Source: Natronoglomus mannanivorans (GTDB lineage: Archaea > Halobacteriota > Halobacteria > Halobacteriales > Natrialbaceae). Taken from it: a DNA stretch of 64,000 nucleotides. Shown piece after piece: positions 17,729-25,570 of this stretch. Within the stretch, counting starts at the first letter, position 1; each line of letters begins with the position of its first letter. The notes under the pieces were generated by a model, which saw only the letters and a list, made by a program, of their open reading frames with translations, did not search any database and was not told where the DNA came from. The position numbers and the translations under genes are program-made. Location: the NCBI GenBank assembly GCA_025517485.1, contig JAOPKB010000001.1, forward strand, positions 62,001-126,000, read 5' to 3'.

Positions 17729-18062
17729 CTCCGGTCGGTACCGGAAGGGGGACGTCGTCTGGGCCCCGGATCCGTTCAAACAGGGTTCGAATCCACGTCT
17801 CTGGCTCGTTCTCACCGCAGATTCACTACCGTACGTCGGTCAGGAGTACATCTGTGCAGCGCTCACCACGTCGGACCTACCGGACAACTTCCGAATCGGA
17901 TCCGATTGGATCACTGGACGAAATCCACAGATCGAATCGTACTGTTCTCCGTGGGTGGTCGCGACAATCAAACACCGGGCGATTGCGAACCCGCAAGGAA
18001 AGATCACTACGTCGTTCACTGACCGAGTGATCGGAGACTGCAAACGATATCTCGACTCGTAG
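17712..18062 (+). CDS. PemK/MazF-family endoribonuclease toxin, GTG start
   Basis: About 116 residues, beginning with GTG because no ATG is available: GTG 17712 (VKNVSDSGRYRKG) or GTG 17721, both overlapping the end of the HTH gene. The core YRKGDVVWAPDPFKQGSNPRLWLVL is the PemK/MazF SH3-like barrel, followed by EYICAALTTSD, ESYCSPWVVATIKH and a C-terminal helix TDRVIGDCKRYLDS. Members cleave mRNA and stall growth when the antitoxin is lost. Base composition is slightly lower in GC than the flanks, in line with horizontal transfer. The family assignment is by pattern; RNase activity and target site are not shown. Confidence 0.75.
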   Translation: MKNVSDSGRYRKGDVVWAPDPFKQGSNPRLWLVLTADSLPYVGQEYICAALTTSDLPDNFRIGSDWITGRNPQIESYCSPWVVATIKHRAIANPQGKITTSFTDRVIGDCKRYLDS

Positions 18063-18119
18063 CCTGTTTTTCTACCAGTGTTCTCGAGCGTCTCACTCCA
18101 CACATCGACAGACTCGAGC

Positions 18120-20861
18120 TCACGAGTAAAACAGCGGCGGCCGCCGTTCCCTCTCGGAACGTTCCACGTCGGCGTCCTCGAGTGACTCTCCTTCTCCCAG
18201 CAACCGATCGAAGACGTCCACGGCGGCCCCGCGGTGCAAGGGCATGTTGTCGTTGCCACACTGCTCGTCCATCACGCAGGCCGGACAGCCGTCGATCCGG
18301 CCGCAGTCACAGTCGGCGACGTGCTCGCGCGCCCGTTTCGCGAGCGCCTCGAACTCGTCGTAGATCGCCCGGGAGAAGCCGAGGCCGCCCTCGATGCCGT
18401 CGTAGATAAACCAGCCGCTGGCGGGCTCACGCTCGAGGGAATTCGCGAGTTGGCGAACGGTAGCGCGGGCGGCTTCGATGCTTCGGGGGGCGCGGTCGTC
18501 GCCGGCGTTCGGAGCTGCAGACTGGGTCTCGTCAGTCGACTCTCGGTCCATCGCGAGGTGCGAATCGATCGTGAGCGTCGAGAGCCCGCCGAGATCGCGC
18601 TTGTCGAGGGTGAGCTCGAGCGGCGCGACCCCGATCATGGCGTGTTCGGCTGCGTGGAGGCCGCCGACGTAGCCGATGTGGGGGATCGCCTCGAGGTCGG
18701 CCTCAGATTCGAGTTCGGGGACGCTGTACTCGCGGTACTCCTCGACGAGGTGGTGTTCGACGTCCTGTGGAACCTCGAGCCAGCACAGCTGGGTCTCCAT
18801 CTGCAGCGGCGGGTTGTCCGTAGGGATCGCCTGATCCTTCGGCTTCCCGCCGTGGACGGCGACCTTGTCGTAGGTGCCGTGGTAGACGAGGACCGTTCCC
18901 GTGCCGTAGTGGAGGTCGAAGCCAGTGTCGTTGATCTCCCGCGACTTTTCGCTCTCGGCGTCGAGGATCGTCACCTCGCTTCGGGTCTGGGTGTAGTAGT
19001 CGACGTTGGTCGGCCGGACCGTGACGGACGGCTGGGGCGCGTCGTGGTCGACCGCACAGACCTCGTACTGCTGGCCCGCGTGCAACCGGACGGCGCCCTC
19101 GTGGAAGTCCCGAAAGACGCGTTCTCTCGCGAGCGGCTCCATCTCCGGGTCGTACTCCTCGTCGACACCCTCCGCGAGACGCACCTCGTACTCCTGGCCT
19201 GCGGTCGCGTACAGCGAGATCGACGACTGCGGCCGCGGCGGGCCCGTGTAGGAGACGCCTGTCTCGAGGCGGCCGCGCACCTGCCCGGCGCGACGCCACA
19301 TCTCGAGGGCTCCCTCGAGGCGCTCCCGATCTGCGAACTCGCCGACGTCGCGCTCGTCGATCGCGAGTTCGTCCGCGGCACACCGGACGTGCTGGGCGAA
19401 GACGGCGTCGTTGTCCACGTCGACGACCGCGTCCTCGACGTCGGATTCGAGGAGGAACTCCGGGTGGGAGACGACGTACTGATCGAGCGTGCGGTGCTCG
19501 GCGACGAGCACCGAGAGCGCCCGCCGCTCGCCGCGACCCGCGCGGCCGATCTGCTGCCAGAACGACTGGCGCTGGCCGGGATAGCCCATCTGGACGGTGG
19601 CGTCCATCGCGCCGACGTTGATCCCGAGCTCGAGGGCGTTCGTCGACGCGACGCCCTCGAGCAGCCCGTTCTTGAGCTGGTGTTCGGTGCCGTGGCGCTT
19701 CTTTCGGGAGTGGCCGGCGTGGTAGGGCTCGAGGGCGGTGTTGCGGTCGGGGTTCGTGTAGTACCGACTGCGCCGCCGCCGGTGTTCACCCGCGCGCTCG
19801 ATCGACAGCTCCGCGAGCTTTCGGGAGGGCGTGAACAGCAGCGTCTGGGCGTCGTGGTAGGTGAGGTGGGAGAACACTTGCGGGGCTTCGATGGTCGCCG
19901 GGAGGCGTTCGGGTGGATCGTCGTCGCTGGCTCCGCTGGCGGAGGCTCCGGCGGTGGCGTCGTCCGAGATCGCGTCTTTCCCGTCTCCGCCCTCGACATC
20001 ACTGCCGTTCTCCACGCCACCCGTCCGCATCGGCGGATTCCAGAGCACGAGGTCCCGCGGGCCCTGCGGCGACCCGTCCTCGTCCACGACGGTCACCGGT
20101 TCGTCGATCAGCGCACTCGAGTGCACGCCGGGATTGCCGATCGTCGCGCTCGTGAGGACGAACTGGGGGTCGCTCCCGTAGTACGCGAGGACTCGCTTCA
20201 GCCGGCGGAGGATCCAGGCGACGTGCATACCGTGGACGCCGGTGTAGGTGTGGGACTCGTCGATCACGAGGAGGTCGCAGGCCGAGAAGAAACGCGCCCA
20301 GCGGTCGTGGTCGTGAAGGTAGGTGTTGACGCCCGCGAAGTTCGAGATGACGACGTCGGCTTCCGCGCGGATCCGCTTTCGGGGTTCGCCGCGTTCGGTG
20401 TCGCCGTCGTACACCGCCACGTCGATCTCGAGGCCGAGATCGTCGAACAGGTCGTTCAGTTCTCGCTCCTGATCGCGCGAGAGCGCCTTGGTCGGGTAGC
20501 AGACGTAGGCCGTCGATTCCTCGCCCTCGCGCTCGGCTGTGAGGTAGTTTCGCGCGATCTGGAGGGCGTACACCAGCGTCTTTCCGGAGGCGGTGCTCGT
20601 CGCGACGCAGACGTTCTCGTCGTCCGCGAGAGCCTCGAGCGCTGCGGCCTGATGCGAGTAGAGGTCGTGGTCTAACGGTCCCGCGAGGTCGGGCTGGAGG
20701 ACGGTTTCGCTGGCGACCGTCTCGGCCGGCCGTCCCGGGAGGTCGACGAGCGAGACGTCGGCCTCCTCGCGGTAGCTCGGGTAGGTCTCGACGAGTTCCT
20801 CGCCGGTGACTGGGATGTCGGCTGCGTTCGCGTTCGAGGCGGTGTCGGTCCGTTGGTTCAT
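18120..20861 (-). CDS. MrfA/YprA-like DEAD/H helicase with DUF1998 cysteine domain
   Basis: A 913-residue superfamily 2 helicase. The motifs are Q-motif region LYSHQAAALEAL, motif I ATSTASGKT, motif II VIDESH, motif III LTSATIGNP and motif VI QQIGRAGRGERRAL. The C-terminal DUF1998-type domain ends in a four-cysteine cluster, DCDCGRIDGCPACVMDEQC (about residues 870-888), as in B. subtilis MrfA (YprA) and fungal Hrq1-related enzymes. MrfA is a 3'-5' helicase that works with the exonuclease MrfB in excision repair of mitomycin C damage. The preceding gene on the same strand (20886-22478), separated by 24 bases, has a MrfB-type exonuclease domain, which strongly supports this assignment over a generic helicase label. 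ATG 20861. Confidence 0.9.
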   Translation of the reverse strand: MNQRTDTASNANAADIPVTGEELVETYPSYREEADVSLVDLPGRPAETVASETVLQPDLAGPLDHDLYSHQAAALEALADDENVCVATSTASGKTLVYALQIARNYLTAEREGEESTAYVCYPTKALSRDQERELNDLFDDLGLEIDVAVYDGDTERGEPRKRIRAEADVVISNFAGVNTYLHDHDRWARFFSACDLLVIDESHTYTGVHGMHVAWILRRLKRVLAYYGSDPQFVLTSATIGNPGVHSSALIDEPVTVVDEDGSPQGPRDLVLWNPPMRTGGVENGSDVEGGDGKDAISDDATAGASASGASDDDPPERLPATIEAPQVFSHLTYHDAQTLLFTPSRKLAELSIERAGEHRRRRSRYYTNPDRNTALEPYHAGHSRKKRHGTEHQLKNGLLEGVASTNALELGINVGAMDATVQMGYPGQRQSFWQQIGRAGRGERRALSVLVAEHRTLDQYVVSHPEFLLESDVEDAVVDVDNDAVFAQHVRCAADELAIDERDVGEFADRERLEGALEMWRRAGQVRGRLETGVSYTGPPRPQSSISLYATAGQEYEVRLAEGVDEEYDPEMEPLARERVFRDFHEGAVRLHAGQQYEVCAVDHDAPQPSVTVRPTNVDYYTQTRSEVTILDAESEKSREINDTGFDLHYGTGTVLVYHGTYDKVAVHGGKPKDQAIPTDNPPLQMETQLCWLEVPQDVEHHLVEEYREYSVPELESEADLEAIPHIGYVGGLHAAEHAMIGVAPLELTLDKRDLGGLSTLTIDSHLAMDRESTDETQSAAPNAGDDRAPRSIEAARATVRQLANSLEREPASGWFIYDGIEGGLGFSRAIYDEFEALAKRAREHVADCDCGRIDGCPACVMDEQCGNDNMPLHRGAAVDVFDRLLGEGESLEDADVERSERERRPPLFYS

Positions 20862-20885
20862 GTGTCGTAGTGGTCTTCGCCCGTC

Positions 20886-22478
20886 TCAGAAACTGTCTAA
20901 CCCGACCTGTTCGCTTTCGCTCTCACTCTCACTCGAGGTCCGGGCCCCCTCCGTTTTGTCGCGGTCGCCGGTGCCGGCTCTCGAGACCGACCCCGACCCG
21001 GAGCCGGAAGCCCGCGGCGCCTCCCGCACCCGCTCGTAGACGTGCCACAGCGCCCGGCAGTCGTCCTCGCAGTAGGCTTCGTGGCGATCCCACTCGAGTT
21101 CAGCGCCGGTTCGCATAAACCGCTGGTAGGCCGCGGCGGTCGCCGCGCCGTCGAGTCCCGTCTCGCGTCCCTCGTAGCCGAGGGCGTTCGAGACGTCCTC
21201 GAGTCTGTTCGTCCGGCCCGGCAGGAGCGCGTTGCCGTCGGTGACCCACTTGTAGAGGTCGAACTTCGGGATCGACTCCCACTCGCTCGCGTAGTGGGGG
21301 ACGTGGCCATTGACGAACGCGCCGAGGTGGCGGTAGTCGAAGCGCCAGCCGTTCCAGGTACACAGCGCCCGGTCGGGATGGGTTCCGAGCAGCCAGTCAC
21401 AGAAGGCCTCGAGAACCGGTCCCGGGTCGGCGGGGTCGGTGCGTTCGACGAACGCGCGGTAGCTGTCGTCGACGGGGTCGTAGACGCCGACCTGCCAGAT
21501 GATCGTCGGCGAGAGGTCGTCAGTTTCGATGTCGAGACACAGCGGCGGCCGGTGGGATTCGCCCGGCAACGCCTCGCCGGTGAGTCGTCGCGGCTCGCCG
21601 GTCTCGAGCACCTCCGCGTGGGCGTGCATCCGTTCGGCGCCGGTAGAACCGACGTTCGGCAGGTCACAGAGTTGCGCGAGGGGCGTCTCGAGGAGCTCCG
21701 AACGCGTTGTGATGCTCCGTTTCTCGAGGCGTTCTGCCGTCTTCGGCCCGACGCCGGTGACGGCCTCGAGGCCGAATTCGTCGGCGTCGAGGGTTTCGAC
21801 GTCGATAGTGAGGCCGTTGGGCGAGGTGGAAGATTCGTCCCTCGAGATGGCCAGACTCGAGATCGATCGAGCGGGACCGTAGCCGTCGACGGAGCCGAGG
21901 CCGTGAACGCGGACGGCGACGGCGTCGGTGGGATCCGATGTCGATTCCGGTCCCGACGAGGCCACCCCGAGACACGCGCCACTCGAGTGCTCGAGGTGCC
22001 ACGTCCGGTCGTATGTCGCTGGAAGGGCGCCGGTGAGGACGGTGAGGCTCTCGCGGTCGGCCTCTGTGGCGAGCGCCGCCAGCGCCGGGGCGAACTCGAG
22101 GCTCGTCTCGAGAGCGGTCGGTCGAACGGTCGTGGTGACGTCGTCACAGACCAACACGCTGGGTGTGCCGTCGCGCCTCCCGTCGGCTGCGAGTACCTCG
22201 GCCGCGTCCTCGAGGACAGCTCCATTTTGAACGGTGACGACGGAGACCTCTCCGAGATCGTGGCGCTGGACCGGTCCCGCGTCACCAAGCGGTGGGTGGA
22301 CGACCGGCGGGTCGAACACCTGCCGTGCGCGGGCGGCGGCTTTCGGTTCTCTGTTCGGACCGATCACCCACACACCGTCGGGATCGAAGTAGTCGCGGAC
22401 GTCCTCGAGCGTCGGGATCGATCGCTCGGCGACGGCTGGCGGGAGGGCGAGCAGGCTCGAGCCGTCGCCGTTACTCAT
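20886..22478 (-). CDS. MrfB/YprB-like DEDD exonuclease with HhH domain
   Basis: A 530-residue protein. Residues 313-480 are an RNase H-like DEDDy exonuclease: LCLDIETDD (D316, E318), CTWNGWRFDYRHL (D381) and YCEDDCRAL (Y469, D473), so the catalytic set is complete. FDLYKWVTDGNALLPG and NRLEDVSNALGYE match the YprB/MrfB family. Residues 236-290 hold tandem helix-hairpin-helix motifs (VTGVGPKTAERLE; LCDLPNVGSTGAERM) that would bind DNA without sequence preference. Residues 1-230 are a halophile-specific region of unknown fold. B. subtilis MrfB lacks this arrangement. The tail RTSSESESESEQ comes from a six-base repeat. ATG 22478 is chosen because further upstream codons run into the thyA promoter. 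Operon with the MrfA-like helicase. Confidence 0.85.
   Translation of the reverse strand: MSNGDGSSLLALPPAVAERSIPTLEDVRDYFDPDGVWVIGPNREPKAAARARQVFDPPVVHPPLGDAGPVQRHDLGEVSVVTVQNGAVLEDAAEVLAADGRRDGTPSVLVCDDVTTTVRPTALETSLEFAPALAALATEADRESLTVLTGALPATYDRTWHLEHSSGACLGVASSGPESTSDPTDAVAVRVHGLGSVDGYGPARSISSLAISRDESSTSPNGLTIDVETLDADEFGLEAVTGVGPKTAERLEKRSITTRSELLETPLAQLCDLPNVGSTGAERMHAHAEVLETGEPRRLTGEALPGESHRPPLCLDIETDDLSPTIIWQVGVYDPVDDSYRAFVERTDPADPGPVLEAFCDWLLGTHPDRALCTWNGWRFDYRHLGAFVNGHVPHYASEWESIPKFDLYKWVTDGNALLPGRTNRLEDVSNALGYEGRETGLDGAATAAAYQRFMRTGAELEWDRHEAYCEDDCRALWHVYERVREAPRASGSGSGSVSRAGTGDRDKTEGARTSSESESESEQVGLDSF
20908..20936. repeat. Hexanucleotide tract in MrfB-like gene 3' end
   Basis: Repeating TCGCTT/TCGCTC/TCACTC units that encode the SESESESE tail of the exonuclease on the minus strand. 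Confidence 0.6.
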
Positions 22479-22590
22479 CGGGCGAGGGGAGGTGAGGAAG
22501 TGCCAAGAGGATTCCGACACCGGAGCGAAAGTGAACCCGCGGATCCGAATCTGCGTATCTATTTGTGCCCCCGGACGAAACGGAGCGACA

Positions 22591-23607
22591 ATGCGACAGT
22601 ATCTGGATCTCGTCGATTCCATCCTCTCGGAGGGCGTGTACAAGCCCAACCGGACCGGTGTCGACACGATTTCGTCGTTCAGCCAGCACTACGAGGTCGA
22701 CCTCGAACGAGGGTATCCGCTCCTGACGACCAAGGCGATGGACGGCTACCGGTGGAACTCCATGATCCACGAACTCTGCTGGTACCTCTCGGGCGAAGAG
22801 CACATCCGGACCCTCCGCGAGGAGACCAAGATCTGGGACGCGTGGGCCGACGACGAAGGCCACCTCGACACCGCCTACGGCCGCTTCTGGCGCCGGTATC
22901 CGGTTCCCGACGAGGAGAGTCGACTCGAGGGTGAGTCCTGGCCCGATGAGGCCCACCGCTGGGTGACCGAGGAGGCGGACGGTCGGCTGACATTCGACCA
23001 GTTGCAGTACGTGATCGACACGCTCTCCGATAGTCCAAATTCGCGACGACTCGTGGTCAACGCCTGGCACCCCGCCAACGCTGCGGTCTCGACGCTGCCG
23101 CCGTGTCACTACTCGTTCGTCTTCAACGTGCAGGGAGACCGCCTCAACTGCCACCTCACACAGCGCTCGGGTGACGTCGCCCTGGGTATCCCGTTCAACA
23201 TCGCCGCGTACGCCCTCCTGACGAAAGTTATCGCCCACCAGACCGACTTCGTACCCGGAACCTTCGCCCACACCGTCGTCGACGCCCACGCCTACTGCGG
23301 TACGGGAGAGCGTGGCGAGTGGTACGCCGACAACCTCGAGGCCCTGCAGTCGCGACTCGCCAGCGTCGACGACCGCGAGGACTACCTCGCGGTCCGCGAG
23401 TGGCTCGAGTCCGAAGCGCCGCCCGAAGCGGAGGGCGACGAACGGAAAGACCACGTGCCGAACCTGCTCGAGCAGTGCTCGAGAGAGCCACTCGAGCGCC
23501 CGACGCTCGACGTCGCCGACGTCTCGATCGACGAGCTGACCCACGAAGACGTCGAACTACGGGAGTACGAGTCTCACGACGGACTGCGTTTCGCGGTGGC
23601 GGAGTGA
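22591..23607 (+). CDS. thyA: Thymidylate synthase (ThyA)
   Basis: A 338-residue enzyme that methylates dUMP to dTMP with methylenetetrahydrofolate. Conserved elements are GVYKPNRTGVDTISSF (phosphate loop Arg), LSGEEHIRTLREET with IWDAWADDEG, RRLVVNAWHPAN, the catalytic Cys172 in LPPCHYSF, and HLTQRSGDVALGIPFNIAAYALL with VDAHAY. The ATG at 22591 (MRQYLDLVDSIL) is the family start. The stop TGA lies 8 bases before the folA ATG, so the two enzymes of the dTMP cycle are co-transcribed. The gene is divergent from the MrfB-MrfA-like operon across 112 bases. Confidence 0.96.
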   Translation: MRQYLDLVDSILSEGVYKPNRTGVDTISSFSQHYEVDLERGYPLLTTKAMDGYRWNSMIHELCWYLSGEEHIRTLREETKIWDAWADDEGHLDTAYGRFWRRYPVPDEESRLEGESWPDEAHRWVTEEADGRLTFDQLQYVIDTLSDSPNSRRLVVNAWHPANAAVSTLPPCHYSFVFNVQGDRLNCHLTQRSGDVALGIPFNIAAYALLTKVIAHQTDFVPGTFAHTVVDAHAYCGTGERGEWYADNLEALQSRLASVDDREDYLAVREWLESEAPPEAEGDERKDHVPNLLEQCSREPLERPTLDVADVSIDELTHEDVELREYESHDGLRFAVAE

Positions 23608-23615
23608 GTCTCGAG

Positions 23616-24170
23616 ATGGACTCGAACCCGAACTCGAACTCGAACTCGAACCCGGATTCAGACCGGGAACTCGTCGCCATCGCCGCCGTCGCGGAGAACG
23701 GCGTCATCGGCAAAAACGGCGACATGCCGTGGCACATCCCCGAGGACATGGCTCACTTCAAGGAGCAGACGACCGGCCATCCGATGATCATGGGCCGGGT
23801 TACCTACGAGAGCATCCTCGAGCTGATCGACGAACCACTGCCCGGCCGGACGTCGGTCGTCCTCACCTCTCGAGACTTCGAGACGCCGGAGAACGTCGTC
23901 CTCGCGACCAATCTCGAGGAGGCACTCTCGGAGGCGACCACCGCCGCTCGAGAGCGCCACGACACCGGTCGGGTCTTCGTCGCCGGCGGGGCAACGGTCT
24001 ACGAACAGCTGCTGCCGGAGACGGATCGGCTGATCATCACCGAGGTTCACGACGACCCCGACGGCGACACGTACTTCCCGGCGATCGATCCCGAGCGGTG
24101 GCGCGAGACGTCTCGAGAGGATCACGAGGACGACGGGTTCTCGTTCGTCGAGTACGTCCGTCGCGAATGA
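23616..24170 (+). CDS. folA: Dihydrofolate reductase
   Basis: A 184-residue NADPH-dependent reductase. The core begins ELVAIAAVAENGVIGKNGDMPWHIPEDMAHFKE with the Trp-His-Ile and acidic active-site positions of DHFR; MIMGRVTYESI, RTSVVLTSRDF, VFVAGGATVYEQLLPETDRLIITEVH complete the NADPH fold. Residues 1-17 (MDSNPNSNSNSNPDSDR) are encoded by a GAACTC-type hexanucleotide repeat at 23621-23662 and have no counterpart in usual DHFRs. ATG 23616; an in-frame GTG at 23604 overlapping the thyA stop is possible. In haloarchaea this is the hdr gene; it regenerates tetrahydrofolate oxidized by the thymidylate synthase upstream. Confidence 0.95.
   Translation: MDSNPNSNSNSNPDSDRELVAIAAVAENGVIGKNGDMPWHIPEDMAHFKEQTTGHPMIMGRVTYESILELIDEPLPGRTSVVLTSRDFETPENVVLATNLEEALSEATTAARERHDTGRVFVAGGATVYEQLLPETDRLIITEVHDDPDGDTYFPAIDPERWRETSREDHEDDGFSFVEYVRRE
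23621..23662. repeat. Hexanucleotide tract in folA 5' end
   Basis: Seven six-base units (CTCGAA, CCCGAA, CTCGAA x3, CCCGGA, TTCAGA) coding for the SNPNSNSNSNPDSD leader of DHFR. Confidence 0.85.
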
Positions 24171-24324
24171 ACTCGGTCGGGGGCCGGGTTAGCTGAAAGA
24201 GAGGTCACTAAGCCCCGTTTTCAAGGAACGAGCAGCGATAGCCGCGAGTGAGTGGTAGGGGTAGTTCACAACTGGAACAGCACTCGAGCGGATGTCGGGC
24301 GACATCGATCCAGACTGGCCACCG

Positions 24325-24840
24325 TTACGATTCGGAGGTGACTGAGGCTGACTGCTGTAATCCCACTGGTCGTTCACCCTCCCACTCGACAGCGAGCACG
24401 GCCTCTCGAAGGTTCTCGATCCGCTGTCCGACGACATCGAGCGGGTGGGAATCGATGAACTGTGCTGGTCGATGGTCGACAGTCGCCGATCTGTCGGTAA
24501 CCTGGATGTGAACTGGACCGAACTCGTCGTGCGTATCGTCCTGATGCCATCCGACGAGCATCCCGCGCTCCGGTTCGACCCAGTTCACCCAGTAGTACTC
24601 GTACGATTCTGACGTCTGGATCTGGATCCCGATTTCGACACGGGCCACCGCTGTCGGGTACGTCTTCTCGTCGAGAAAGACGCGGGGATCGACGTCACCG
24701 ACGACTCTGTACGGACCGGGATCCCGTGCATCGGTGCGCCGCATTCGGACGTCGTCGAACTCGGACCGAATCGTGTTTTTGATTCTGGTGTGAAGCCGCC
24801 GGTTCTGAAGATTCGACCTATTTGCGAGAAAAACGACCAT
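24325..24840 (-). CDS. Conserved haloarchaeal protein, partner of an HTH regulator
   Basis: A 171-residue soluble protein of unknown function. It has no transmembrane segment or signal peptide. Recognizable stretches are VFLANRSNLQNRRLHTRIKN at the start, a mixed beta region with VARVEIGIQIQTSESYEYYWVNWVEPERGMLVGWHQDDTH, and a C-terminal helix VVGQRIENLREAVLAVEWE. Its ATG shares one base with the stop of the upstream HTH gene (TAATG at 24838-24842), so translation is coupled. Small HTH/unknown pairs like this are frequent and patchy in haloarchaea and are sometimes suspected toxin-antitoxin modules, but nothing in this sequence shows toxicity. Function unknown. Confidence 0.65.
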   Translation of the reverse strand: MVVFLANRSNLQNRRLHTRIKNTIRSEFDDVRMRRTDARDPGPYRVVGDVDPRVFLDEKTYPTAVARVEIGIQIQTSESYEYYWVNWVEPERGMLVGWHQDDTHDEFGPVHIQVTDRSATVDHRPAQFIDSHPLDVVGQRIENLREAVLAVEWEGERPVGLQQSASVTSES

Positions 24841-25382
24841 TAGCCTTGCAGTGTTTGTGCCGTGGTCGTCGCCGGTGACGAAAGCTCCGACACGTCACCG
24901 TACAACTGGAGCGCGTGCTTCACGAGGTTCCGCTCCATATCGAGTGCTTCCCACGTCTCGATGACATTCCGCCGTTCTCGGAGCTCGTCGGCAGACACAT
25001 CGTCTTCGACGAGCGTCTCACGGAGCTGCTGGAGTGAATCGACGTCGTATTTTGCTGCCAACTCCTCTCGTTCCTGTGTCAATTCCGTCAGTTTCCCCTC
25101 CAACTCTTCTCGACTATGGGTTCCAATGAGGTCCGTGATTTCGTCGAATAACATCCGAACTGGATTCAGATCGTACGCTTTCTTCCCATCGAGGGTCGTC
25201 TCCAGTACCCAATCGTCACGCTCGAGACGCGCGAGTTCGTCGTCGGCAGTCGTTCGCGAAACGTCAGCGCGCTCGGCAATCGTCTGGACGGTCGATGGGC
25301 CGTCCAGTAGTTCGACGACGTACCGAATCCGTTCTCGTCCGCTCGCGTCCGCTTTCCACGATCCTGAACTAGTATCTGGCAT
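24840..25382 (-). CDS. HTH transcriptional regulator with coiled-coil C-terminus
   Basis: A 180-residue protein. Residues 14-75 are a winged helix (RERIRYVVELLDGPSTVQTI, AERADVSRTTADDELARLERD, ETTLDGKKAYDLNP). Residues 85-165 are mainly helical with coiled-coil character (REELEGKLTELTQEREELAAKYD; LRETLVEDDVSADELRERR). It resembles a haloarchaeal family I recall as DUF7342; that number is from memory. The ATG at 25382 (MPDTSSGSWKADASG) is preferred to an upstream TTG because an AT-rich TATA candidate (about 25411-25420) lies 29-38 bases before it. Coupled to the next gene by TAATG. Confidence 0.72.
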   Translation of the reverse strand: MPDTSSGSWKADASGRERIRYVVELLDGPSTVQTIAERADVSRTTADDELARLERDDWVLETTLDGKKAYDLNPVRMLFDEITDLIGTHSREELEGKLTELTQEREELAAKYDVDSLQQLRETLVEDDVSADELRERRNVIETWEALDMERNLVKHALQLYGDVSELSSPATTTAQTLQG

Positions 25383-25539
25383 TCGTGTCACATCTTGCGT
25401 CGCGAGATACAAATAATTTGTCTGCGATCAATTATTCAAATCACGTGTGGACGATTCACTTCGTTTGCCAATCTGTGCGGTGATACGTTCTCCGAACGCA
25501 GCACGTGCGGCGGTCTCAACCACACACGGACTGACCGGG

Positions 25540-25548
25540 CTTTTAATC
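25540..25548 (+). promoter_or_regulatory. TATA candidate for the DUF255/YyaL gene
   Basis: CTTTTAATC, 23-31 bases before the ATG at 25571, the usual spacing for a leaderless haloarchaeal transcript. Confidence 0.55.
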
Positions 25549-25570
25549 CCGCCCGGCCGTAGGGGCTCGC

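Noticed and set aside
14600..17815. Open frame of over 1000 codons on the minus strand across the molybdenum hydroxylase genes
   Set aside because: High GC removes stops from the opposite strand. The plus-strand frames carry all cofactor motifs and overlap as an operon.
22479..22667. 63-residue N-terminal extension of the MrfB-like exonuclease
   Set aside because: It would run across the thyA promoter and start codon region, has Arg/Cys-rich composition, and the ATG at 22478 fits better.
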